DNA from: Deltaproteobacteria bacterium | GTDB taxonomy: Bacteria; Myxococcota_A; Polyangia; Haliangiales; Haliangiaceae | Direction: 5' to 3' | NCBI GenBank assembly: GCA_020630875.1 | Contig: JAHDIH010000003.1 | Span: 458,071 to 522,070, forward strand | Length of the DNA stretch: 64,000 nt | Shown here: in pieces, positions 19,481-26,898 of the stretch | How positions within the stretch are numbered: position 1 is the first letter of the stretch | How the letters are laid out: each line of letters begins with the position of its first letter | Program-made: the position numbers and the translations under genes | Notes under the pieces: generated by a model | Databases searched by the model: none | What the model saw: the letters and a program-made list of their open reading frames with translations, nothing else | What the model was told of the DNA's origin: nothing

Positions 19481-19508
19481 AAAAGGCCGCTAATCAAAGC
19501 GGCCTTTT
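19481..19508 (-). terminator. Rho-independent terminator between the cupredoxin gene and metH
   Basis: AAAAGGCCGC and its complement GCGGCCTTTT form a 10-bp stem with an 8-base loop. On the minus strand it is followed by TTTTATTTT, so it ends cupredoxin transcription before the metH leader. Confidence 0.85.
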
Positions 19509-19527
19509 GAGAATTATTCGTTATGGT

Positions 19528-20259
19528 TTACTGAAGCACAAAGTTGCCAACCCCGGTTCCTTGTCCGTGAGTATGGCAATAAAATTGGTATTGTCTTGAC
19601 GTCGTTGGGGTCACGGAATAGTAGTCACCTTGAGCAGATTGCGCTCCCTGTGGCTGATGAGGAAAGTTGTCATTCCCATAGTCAGAGTGAACGCGTGCGT
19701 GGGTTCCATCTACATTCAGGAAGCTCAACTTGGTACCTACCGGCAACGTTACGCCCGTGGGGTAACTATGGTTTCCAGTCATCGCAATGACGTACTCTGC
19801 AAGTGCTTCAATTTGCATTGGCGATGATTCTCCGTTTACAAGCGGATTGACGCCTCTCACCGCAAGATCAAAAGTAGTGCCGCCACCATCTAGCGGAGGA
19901 GTCAAAACGACCGACGTTACGACTTCCGCACCGTCGGTTAAGCTAACGCTAGGATTTGCAAAAGCTGCGGTCCATCCTTGGGGAACCGTTGTTTCGAGTT
20001 GAACGTCCCCGGTGAAACCTTGAGACGAAACGGTGATGTCTACGACTGAAACGTCATCAAGCGTGATTGCTTGGTCGGTACTGGCCAGCTGTACGGAATA
20101 GGTTCCTGGTCCTTCGTTTCCGCCGCCCGTGCCACCACCAGTGCCGCCGGTTCCTCCAGTGCCACCGGTCCCTCCGGTGCCATTTGGCCCACTTTCGACG
20201 CTGAAGCCACCGCCGCAGGCAACCAATAATAGGGACAGAGCAGTCATGGTAATTCTCAT
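19528..20259 (-). CDS. Lipoprotein with C-terminal cupredoxin (type 1 copper) domain
   Basis: This 243-residue protein has a lipobox SLLLVACGG, followed by a Gly/Thr repeat linker. A beta-sandwich (residues about 48-150) comes next. The C-terminal domain (about 150-243) reads like a plastocyanin/azurin relative. It has His in GTHARVHSDY and the Cys-His-His cluster YCHTHGQGTGVGNF, which would form a type 1 copper site. Members carry electrons or bind copper at the cell surface; a small electron-transfer or copper-sensing role is possible. No copper resistance genes are adjacent. Confidence 0.75.
   Translation of the reverse strand: MRITMTALSLLLVACGGGFSVESGPNGTGGTGGTGGTGGTGGGTGGGNEGPGTYSVQLASTDQAITLDDVSVVDITVSSQGFTGDVQLETTVPQGWTAAFANPSVSLTDGAEVVTSVVLTPPLDGGGTTFDLAVRGVNPLVNGESSPMQIEALAEYVIAMTGNHSYPTGVTLPVGTKLSFLNVDGTHARVHSDYGNDNFPHQPQGAQSAQGDYYSVTPTTSRQYQFYCHTHGQGTGVGNFVLQ
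20121..20182 (-). repeat. Short in-frame repeat coding Gly-Gly-Thr units
   Basis: Near-identical GGTGGNACN-type units in the cupredoxin gene encode the GGTGGTGG linker behind the lipid anchor. Such tracts may vary in copy number between strains. Confidence 0.6.
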
Positions 20260-20452
20260 GGCTGATTAGGATGCAAGTTGCGTACCCGAGCTGAACAAGG
20301 CTCACGAGGCGTGATTTTAGTCACTTACCGCAAAGTTTACCGTTCCCTCGATGGGGATAAACTTCCCGAATAACGGTGTTTTTACCCCACACTTACAATG
20401 TTTACCAATCACGACATATAGTCCGCGTTCGTCCAGATTCGAGCACCCAAAG

Positions 20453-21838
20453 ATGATAAAAATGCCTGGCATGCCCGAGACGATTTTTGAATCAGTATGT
20501 GACGCTGTTGGCGACACGCCCCTTGTAGAACTTAAACGCATTGGTCACGGCCTTCCTGGTCAGTTGATCGCCAAATGCGAATTTATGAACCCAGGTGGGT
20601 CGGTGAAAGATCGCATCGGCGTACGAATGCTGATCGATGCAGAGAAAGAAGGTCGCATCAAACCAGGCGATACACTGATCGAGCCGACCTCTGGTAACAC
20701 CGGTATCGGACTTGCGATGGCAGCCGCCGTTCGCGGCTATCGCATGATCATCACCATGCCTGAAAAAATGAGCCAAGAAAAGCAGGTGGTTTTGGAAGCT
20801 TTGGGTGCTGAGATTATTAGGACGCCAACGGAGGCAGCATACGATGCTCCCGAGAGCCACATCAGTGTGGCGAAACGTCTCAATGAAGTCATTCCTAACT
20901 CACACATTCTAGATCAATACGGAAATCCGAGTAACCCACTCGCACACATCGAAGGCACTGCTGCTGAAATATTAGAGCAAACCGGCGGCAAAATTGACTA
21001 CCTTGTGGCTACGGCTGGAACTGGCGGTACCATTAGCGGAATCGCCAAAAAGCTAAAAGAAGTCGTTCCGAATGTACAAATAGTCGGAGTTGATCCTGAA
21101 GGCTCTATTCTTGCGGGGCCTAGTGAAATCCGTTCCTACAAAGTAGAGGGAATCGGTTACGACTTTATTCCCGACGTTCTCGATCGCTCCCTCGTCGATC
21201 GCTGGATAAAATCGAACGATCGAGACTCCTTTAGAGTTGCTCGTCAGTTAATAAGACAAGAAGGACTTCTTGTGGGTGGTTCGAGTGGTTCGGCGGTTTG
21301 GGCTGCCATGCAAGTGGCAAGGGATGCGAAACCTGGGGAACGTGTCGTCGTAATTCTTCCAGATTCAATCCGTAACTACATGACTAAATTTGCTGCTGAC
21401 TCCTGGATGAAGCAACATGGGTTTGCCCAAACCGATTGGGAGTTGGGCAGCGTATCCGATGTGCTAAGAGCCTTGCCTTCCCGGCAAGTGGTCACTGCAG
21501 ATGCCACAGAAACCCTGTCGTCTGCTGTTGCGCGTTTCAAAGAGCACGCGATATCGCAAATGCCATGCCTAGATAAAGGGAAACTGGCTGGCATTCTTAC
21601 GGAAAGTGACGTGCTTCATGCGCTGGTGTCTAAGAAAGCGACTGGTGACAGCCGCGTTGCTGAAGTAATGGTACGCAAAGTATCCACCATTGCTCCACAT
21701 GCGAACGCCAGCGAACTACCACGGGTATTCGAACGCGGGGAAGTTGCGGTAGTTGTGGATAACGACAACGTTTCGGCTATCATCACAAAAATGGATTTGA
21801 TTGACGTTCTCGCTACCCCGAGCGCAATGCCTTCATGA
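20453..21838 (+). CDS. cbs: Cystathionine beta-synthase
   Basis: This roughly 460-residue pyridoxal-phosphate enzyme condenses serine with homocysteine to form cystathionine. The catalytic domain has the Lys motif NPGGSVKDRIG, the phosphate loop TSGNTGIGLAM and GTGGTISG. C-terminal CBS pair motifs follow (ATETLSSAVARFKEHAISQM; LAGILTESDVLHAL), a regulatory module that typically binds adenosyl ligands. Three nearby ATG codons (20453, 20462, 20471) are possible starts; I chose the first. No cystathionine lyase gene is adjacent. Together with metH across the divergent gap it points to homocysteine handling. Confidence 0.92.
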   Translation: MIKMPGMPETIFESVCDAVGDTPLVELKRIGHGLPGQLIAKCEFMNPGGSVKDRIGVRMLIDAEKEGRIKPGDTLIEPTSGNTGIGLAMAAAVRGYRMIITMPEKMSQEKQVVLEALGAEIIRTPTEAAYDAPESHISVAKRLNEVIPNSHILDQYGNPSNPLAHIEGTAAEILEQTGGKIDYLVATAGTGGTISGIAKKLKEVVPNVQIVGVDPEGSILAGPSEIRSYKVEGIGYDFIPDVLDRSLVDRWIKSNDRDSFRVARQLIRQEGLLVGGSSGSAVWAAMQVARDAKPGERVVVILPDSIRNYMTKFAADSWMKQHGFAQTDWELGSVSDVLRALPSRQVVTADATETLSSAVARFKEHAISQMPCLDKGKLAGILTESDVLHALVSKKATGDSRVAEVMVRKVSTIAPHANASELPRVFERGEVAVVVDNDNVSAIITKMDLIDVLATPSAMPS

Positions 21839-21881
21839 CTCTATTAAAGCGTCATACCGAGCGTGTTAGAGTAGGTCGGTA

Positions 21882-22205
21882 GTGGCAGAATCAACAAATC
21901 CCAAGAACTTGACCATGGAAATCATTAAGCTGCTGATTCAAGTGGCTTGGGCTGATGATCAGGTTACCCCTGAGGAGCTTGCGCATATTACTGAATTTGC
22001 AACAAAGGCGGGGATGTCTCCAGAGCAGCTGGGTATCTTACGGCAATACCTCGATGCGTCATTACCACCTCCAATTCCAGATTTTGCCTTTCTGAAGTCC
22101 CATAAAGAGGATGTGTTGCTAAGTGTAATGCAGTTGATAGCCAGCGACGACATTGAGGACTCAGAACAAGAAATCATGGCTGAGATCGAGATCATGCTTT
22201 CGTAA
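21882..22205 (+). CDS. TerB-like helical domain protein
   Basis: This 107-residue all-helical protein starts with GTG. The pattern IIKLLIQVAWADDQVTPEEL, with two acidic residues in a loop, then a second acidic helix pair (IASDDIEDSEQEIMAEI), resembles the TerB/DjlA-N fold. That is an acidic, metal-binding helical bundle found in tellurite-resistance, stress and phage-defence gene sets. It is followed at 70 bases by the TPR-AIM24 gene on the same strand. No ter genes otherwise occur here. Confidence 0.7.
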   Translation: MAESTNPKNLTMEIIKLLIQVAWADDQVTPEELAHITEFATKAGMSPEQLGILRQYLDASLPPPIPDFAFLKSHKEDVLLSVMQLIASDDIEDSEQEIMAEIEIMLS

Positions 22206-22275
22206 CCACTTGTCGATTCACGAAAAGTCGAGCGAATAGGATGGAAATTGCGATAAATCCCCCTAAAATGAAACA

Positions 22276-23619
22276 ATGACCCCTGCAGCAAAAGTCGATC
22301 AACTATTATCAGAAGGAAGTGTGCGACTGCGGCAGAACAAAGTAGCTGATGCACGCCAGTTTTTTGAACAGGCAGTTGATATCGATGCCAATCACAATCG
22401 GGCACTGACACTACTTGGCCTCAGTTTGTTCAGACTTGACGATTTTGACTCGGCGCTCCCCCTGTACGAAAGGTTAGTCATCAACAACAGTGACGACCCA
22501 GCTTACCGCATGAACCTAGGACTTGTGCATCTCAAGTTAGGAAATGCTGATGGAGCGATAGACTCCTTGCGTGCTGCCAAAAGAATAGACCCATCACAGA
22601 AACGTATTAGCCAGTACCTAGGCTTAGCCCATGCTCGCGCTGGTAATTATTCCGATGCCTATCGCTGCTTTCTTGAAGCTGGAAAGAGCGAACTTGCAAG
22701 CGAGATGAGCCAACATCTTGATCAGCAAAAAATCTCGCAAATTCATGCTGCGATGGGCATGGGCGAAGAATCCTCGGATATTCCGATCATAGAATCACAG
22801 ACCACAGATCCAGGGCATCGCGTGCCCGAGTCCGCACCGGAGTTTGACGTTGGCCCAGTAACCCAAGCGGTACAAATCGCTGTACCGCAAGGCCAATCTG
22901 AATTCGTTCCACTACGCGAAACTACCAACCCAACTCAACCAAAATTTGAAGAAAGAAAACAGACGGACAGAGGCTACAATCCTCCCCCCTCCCCTAGCGA
23001 TGGCCTTGCCAGCTTTACCGCGTCCAGGCAACGAGCTTTTGGAGGAGATAACCCAACATTTTCAATCACTGGCAAAGAACTTGTAGTTAACCTTACATCG
23101 ACAATGCTCATGCGCAACACCGGCGTTATCGCTACTAGTGGTCACCTGGAGTACGCCCCGACACCGCGAGTGGTCAGAGGCCAAGCTGTAGATACGTTTC
23201 TCGGAGGGGAAGCAGAACCAGTCTTTACGATCCGCGGAGTAGGATGGATGCTTGTTGATTTTTCTCCATGGCACTTGTATCCCGTAGACATGAACAAAGA
23301 TGAGCTCTTTGTACTTGAACAGAACTTACATGGCATTGAGTCAAGTTTGGGATGGGACTGCGGAAACATCCCTGGTGGTCAAGACGCTGTAGTCCTTCAT
23401 TGCCATGGAACTGGGACCTTAGCCCTACGGGCCAAAGGGGAAATTGATGCAGTACGCGTATCTTCGGAAGCTCCACTATATTGCGACCTAGAGCATTTCG
23501 TCGCGTGGACAGGCAAAGTATTTCCGAAGGTGGTAGCTCCACATGGAGTCGTTTCTTCAGGTACAAGTTTTGTGGAGTGTTCTGGTGACGGATACGTTTA
23601 CCTATCCAGGAGAACTTGA
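22276..23619 (+). CDS. TPR-repeat protein with C-terminal AIM24 domain
   Basis: This 447-residue soluble protein has TPR helices in residues about 5-150 (FFEQAVDIDANHNRALTLLG; PAYRMNLGLVHLKLG). A Pro/Thr-rich linker follows (about 165-250). Residues about 255-440 form a beta-rich domain with the AIM24 fold (LHCHGTGTLALRAKG). AIM24 domains occur in mitochondria and in bacterial proteins linked to envelope or protein quality control. The stop overlaps the next gene by 1 base (TGATG), indicating coupling to the CDP-alcohol phosphatidyltransferase-like gene. Confidence 0.8.
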   Translation: MTPAAKVDQLLSEGSVRLRQNKVADARQFFEQAVDIDANHNRALTLLGLSLFRLDDFDSALPLYERLVINNSDDPAYRMNLGLVHLKLGNADGAIDSLRAAKRIDPSQKRISQYLGLAHARAGNYSDAYRCFLEAGKSELASEMSQHLDQQKISQIHAAMGMGEESSDIPIIESQTTDPGHRVPESAPEFDVGPVTQAVQIAVPQGQSEFVPLRETTNPTQPKFEERKQTDRGYNPPPSPSDGLASFTASRQRAFGGDNPTFSITGKELVVNLTSTMLMRNTGVIATSGHLEYAPTPRVVRGQAVDTFLGGEAEPVFTIRGVGWMLVDFSPWHLYPVDMNKDELFVLEQNLHGIESSLGWDCGNIPGGQDAVVLHCHGTGTLALRAKGEIDAVRVSSEAPLYCDLEHFVAWTGKVFPKVVAPHGVVSSGTSFVECSGDGYVYLSRRT

Positions 23620-24197
23620 TGTCTTTGGTGCAGGGACCAACAAAACCGTCCTTTAGCCAACAGATCACAACGCTGCCAAATCTAATCGCGCTTTTTAAGA
23701 TAGGATCGGTTCCGTTGATTGTCGTGTGTATCGACAACTACAGCCCAAAGATGAGTGCTTTAGCATCCCTTCTATTCTTGTTGGCAATTACAACTGACTT
23801 CGCCGATGCCTTCTTCGCTCGAAAGATGGCTACGGTAACTACGTCTGCGAAATTATGGGCGGCTCTCACGAGCAAAATCCTCGTTTACACGACGCTAGTT
23901 TTTCTAACTTCAGAAGGCCGAGTAGCCACTTGGCTTTTTTCCCTGTTGTTGATCAAAGAACTAGCGTTTAACGCGTTAAATAGGCCGCAAAAATTATCAA
24001 CAGAGCAGCAAAGTAAAACAGGAGATGCAGCGGAGCACTTACTTCTGATTGGCATTTCTTTTTGCCTGATCTATTTTCAACACTCGATTCTTATCGTAAA
24101 CAAAACACTTAACTTTAATGTGGTAGGAAATGCACTACTCATGACCTCTATCGTACTTTCTATCGCCGCAATGATTGAACCCAAGCGCTCTGCTTGA
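23619..24197 (+). CDS. Degenerate CDP-alcohol phosphatidyltransferase homologue
   Basis: This 193-residue protein has six predicted membrane helices and the general layout of PgsA-type enzymes, which transfer phosphatidyl groups from CDP-diacylglycerol. The family motif DxxDGxxAR(x8)GxxxDxxxD is damaged: D60, D63, A67 and R68 are present, but the Gly at 64 and 77 are Ala and the last two Asp are A81 and S85. Loss of two of four metal- and base-ligating Asp residues implies it cannot catalyse the usual reaction. It starts ATG at 23619 overlapping the AIM24 stop. Possible roles: a structural partner or a diverged activity. Confidence 0.65.
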   Translation: MSLVQGPTKPSFSQQITTLPNLIALFKIGSVPLIVVCIDNYSPKMSALASLLFLLAITTDFADAFFARKMATVTTSAKLWAALTSKILVYTTLVFLTSEGRVATWLFSLLLIKELAFNALNRPQKLSTEQQSKTGDAAEHLLLIGISFCLIYFQHSILIVNKTLNFNVVGNALLMTSIVLSIAAMIEPKRSA

Positions 24198-24219
24198 GCT
24201 GGTTATCAAGGACCAATAC

Positions 24220-25455
24220 ATGAGTACCGATGCCATCAACTGCTACCAAAATCTTTCTGGAGAAAATAGAGTTCTTCTACACAGTGGCAGAGTGGACTAC
24301 GGACAACACTCGAGCTCATTTGTAGCAGAAAACCCTTCTTCAATATTTTCTGCTTCGTACCCTGAAGTCCAAATTGATGGTGTTCCTCAACAGGGGGAAC
24401 TTTTTGAACTGTTAGACAATTGGCTTGCAGACTTCTCTGCGAAATCTGTAGCTATAGGATTCATCGGCTATGAAGCGGGACAATTTGTGGAGCAACTTCC
24501 TAGAAGAAAAGCCGATACGCCAGACGTTTGGTTTGGAAGGTACGACAAGCACTTCTCTTTTTCTCATAAGGATAACGGTGAGCCGAAGTCTTTGCCCACC
24601 AACGGCACTTGGAAACTTGCAGCGTTGTTGGACCAGTCGCCACGACGTGATTATGGTGATGCAATTGCGAAGATCAAAGAATACATAGCTTCTGGAGATA
24701 TTTACCAAGCCAACTTCGCGAGACTTCTCACAGCTCAAATAGAGCAACGAGGAGAAGCCATTGACCTGTATCGATGCGCCAATGCCATTTCTCCCGCCAC
24801 TTTCGGTGCGGTGATTGACGCTGGAACATGCGAAATAATTTCTCTGTCACCTGAGCTATTCTTACGAAGAACGGCCCAGGGAGTCCTAACGACCGCGCCA
24901 ATAAAAGGCACTAGAAAACGAGCGGGCTCCACTGAAGATGACATTCAAAGAGCCATTGCTCTTAGACGGACTCCCAAAGAGCTAGCAGAACATCTAATGA
25001 TAGTAGACCTAGAACGCAACGACCTGGGGCGTGTAGCTCAAACGGGCACCGTTCACGTCGATCCCTTTGCAAATATCAAGATGTTTCCCAAAGTGATTCA
25101 TCTGGTATCTGAAGTTAGTTGCTTGCCCGAAGCATGCAGTTCTATCGGTGACATCTTACGAGCCACCTTCCCTGGAGGCTCAATCACGGGCGCTCCCAAA
25201 ATAAGAGCGCAACAGGTCATTCACGAAACTGAAAAGCATCCTCGCGGTCCCTACACCGGGGCAATTGGAATGCTCAAACCAGATGGCTCAATCAACTTAT
25301 CCATTGCCATTCGTACCGCAACAATAGTTGGCTCGCAGCTAAGACTTCACTTCGGAGGCGGCATTGTAGCAGACTCAACCGCAGCAAGAGAGTTCGAAGA
25401 AACCGAAGAAAAAGCCGCGGCGTGGCGGGCAATCCTCGACTCCTTTCAAAACTAA
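24220..25455 (+). CDS. pabB: Aminodeoxychorismate synthase component I
   Basis: The ATG at 24220 has AAGGA 10 bases upstream and gives about 411 residues; an earlier ATG at 24175 overlaps the previous gene by 23 bases. The chorismate-binding domain shows QANFAR, the PIKGTRKR motif (PabB-type Lys where TrpE has Ala), IVDLERNDLGRV, FPGGSITGAPK and GGGIVADS. It converts chorismate, with ammonia from a glutaminase partner, to aminodeoxychorismate for folate. No pabA or pabC is adjacent. Function is secure by signature; the enzyme could also act as an anthranilate-type homologue, less likely given PIKGT. Confidence 0.85.
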   Translation: MSTDAINCYQNLSGENRVLLHSGRVDYGQHSSSFVAENPSSIFSASYPEVQIDGVPQQGELFELLDNWLADFSAKSVAIGFIGYEAGQFVEQLPRRKADTPDVWFGRYDKHFSFSHKDNGEPKSLPTNGTWKLAALLDQSPRRDYGDAIAKIKEYIASGDIYQANFARLLTAQIEQRGEAIDLYRCANAISPATFGAVIDAGTCEIISLSPELFLRRTAQGVLTTAPIKGTRKRAGSTEDDIQRAIALRRTPKELAEHLMIVDLERNDLGRVAQTGTVHVDPFANIKMFPKVIHLVSEVSCLPEACSSIGDILRATFPGGSITGAPKIRAQQVIHETEKHPRGPYTGAIGMLKPDGSINLSIAIRTATIVGSQLRLHFGGGIVADSTAAREFEETEEKAAAWRAILDSFQN

Positions 25456-25463
25456 GGTCTTGT

Positions 25464-26273
25464 TTACGGAAGCGGCGCCACTTGAACGCGAATTATAGTG
25501 ACGTGATCTGGTCGAGTATCCAGTCGCAGTACCGTTGGCGGATCCATATTTTTGTAGTAACCAAGCTCTGCATAATCTGCGCCTTGCGCGTTCATGTTCA
25601 CACTGATTGCCATCCCTTTGACTCCTGTTGCAGGATCTTGTCCCCAACCAATGGCAAAAGTATCGTCAGAGATTATTGGAGTTAACGTTCCCGTAGGTGC
25701 TTCGACGTTCAAAGAAAGCACATTCGCATTTCCCTCTTTAAAATTCATCACCGCGTGCGGCGTTCCAGGAACCTCTAAAATACCTTGATTACTGAGAAGT
25801 GCGTCCCACTTTGCTTTTTCCAATACTGGAATAATAGAGGTACTGCTGACGTCATCTACCGTCATCAGCGTATCCTTGAAGTTTGCATCTCCATAAACGC
25901 GAATTACAGCGGTCGTAACATTTGGCGCGTTCAAACTAAAATTACCTAGAGAGTCAACCGTGCTACTGACACTCGGATCATCTGCGAGTTCAACGACAAG
26001 AGTATTTACCGGAGCATTGCCTGTCTGACAGTCCCAGGGATCGAGCAGCCCATTCATAAAACAGAGTCGACCATTGAGAGAGCCTGCAGCGGCATCCGGA
26101 TTGACAGTAGCATCTGCTGCCGGAGCATCGACCGCCGCATCGGCTCCGACTACCGGATTTCCGTCGGGAATGATAAACCCACCGCCTCCGCCTCCAGGAC
26201 CAAGTCGTCCGTATTCATCCGGACTGTGGCAACCAGCCGCCAAAAGTATAGTTAGAACCCCCCACCGAACCAT
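25464..26273 (-). CDS. Gly/Asp-linker lipoprotein with Ig-like/carboxypeptidase-regulatory-like folds
   Basis: The start is the ATG at 26273, giving MVRWGVLTILLAAGCHS, a clear lipobox. The next 60 residues are Gly/Pro/Ala/Asp-rich and lack structure, a common surface-tether in this group. The following roughly 180 residues are strand-rich (VDSLGNFSLNAP resembles a carboxypeptidase-regulatory-like beta sandwich; VSTTVDSLGN). No catalytic motif is visible. It is an outer-membrane or periplasm-facing lipoprotein of unknown role, convergent with pabB. Confidence 0.65.
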   Translation of the reverse strand: MVRWGVLTILLAAGCHSPDEYGRLGPGGGGGGFIIPDGNPVVGADAAVDAPAADATVNPDAAAGSLNGRLCFMNGLLDPWDCQTGNAPVNTLVVELADDPSVSSTVDSLGNFSLNAPNVTTAVIRVYGDANFKDTLMTVDDVSSTSIIPVLEKAKWDALLSNQGILEVPGTPHAVMNFKEGNANVLSLNVEAPTGTLTPIISDDTFAIGWGQDPATGVKGMAISVNMNAQGADYAELGYYKNMDPPTVLRLDTRPDHVTIIRVQVAPLP

Positions 26274-26334
26274 ACCTTTAGAATAAACCAAATATTATTC
26301 AGTTGGTAGTTCGTCGTCGCTTTATGATGCTCAT

Positions 26335-26898
26335 TTAGCCGCGTTTCGCACGCTTTTCGCGTTTCTTACGGAGTTTTTCTGCCTTTTCCGCTGCAATTCT
26401 TGCTTTGGTAGCAGGACGAAAGGAGTCGACAAGTAGTAGGCACACCCCTATTACCAGACACATATCAGCGATATTAAATGTTGGCCAACGATGTTCGTAG
26501 TAACGCCACACCACAAAGTCAGTGACCTCGCGGTATACGATTCGTTCGCCTAGGTTGCCAATCGCCCCACCAGCAATGAGCCCAAGCGCCCAGTGATTTA
26601 ACTTTTGGTCTACTCCTGCTTGGTGCAACATCCAAAAAACGGCAAACAGCGCAATGACGCCAACGACGGTTAAGAAAAGCCATTGCCCGGTAAACATACT
26701 GAAAGCAGACCCCCTGTTAAAGGCAAGTTGCCAGTCCCAAAAGTTATCAATTACGCTTACAGCAGTACCATCTCCAGAAAGAGAAGCCTTGGCCCAATAT
26801 TTGGTACCAAGATCAAGTGCAAGCGATACAATCCCTACAATAGAGAAAAGCCACCACTTCTTGGCTACGGTCTGGCCTTTTTGCTCATCCATGCTCAT
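26335..26898 (-). CDS. lspA: Lipoprotein signal peptidase, with catalytic Asp to Glu change
   Basis: This 187-residue protein has four transmembrane helices and matches LspA: a DLGTKYW segment (residue D29), FNRGSAFSMFTG (about 60-71), GGAIGNLGERI (110-120) and FNIADMC (141-147). LspA cuts lipoprotein signal peptides at the lipobox using two aspartates. The second, D145, is present. The first, normally Asp in NLxDR, is Glu at residue 118 (codon GAA). That change may impair activity; myxobacteria often have additional LspA copies. The start overlaps the ileS stop by 4 bases, the usual ileS-lspA arrangement. Confidence 0.88.
   Translation of the reverse strand: MSMDEQKGQTVAKKWWLFSIVGIVSLALDLGTKYWAKASLSGDGTAVSVIDNFWDWQLAFNRGSAFSMFTGQWLFLTVVGVIALFAVFWMLHQAGVDQKLNHWALGLIAGGAIGNLGERIVYREVTDFVVWRYYEHRWPTFNIADMCLVIGVCLLLVDSFRPATKARIAAEKAEKLRKKREKRAKRG

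Noticed and set aside
19431..19527. Cobalamin or SAM riboswitch before metH
   Set aside because: The leader from the terminator to the GTG is only about 50 bases; no riboswitch of that class fits.
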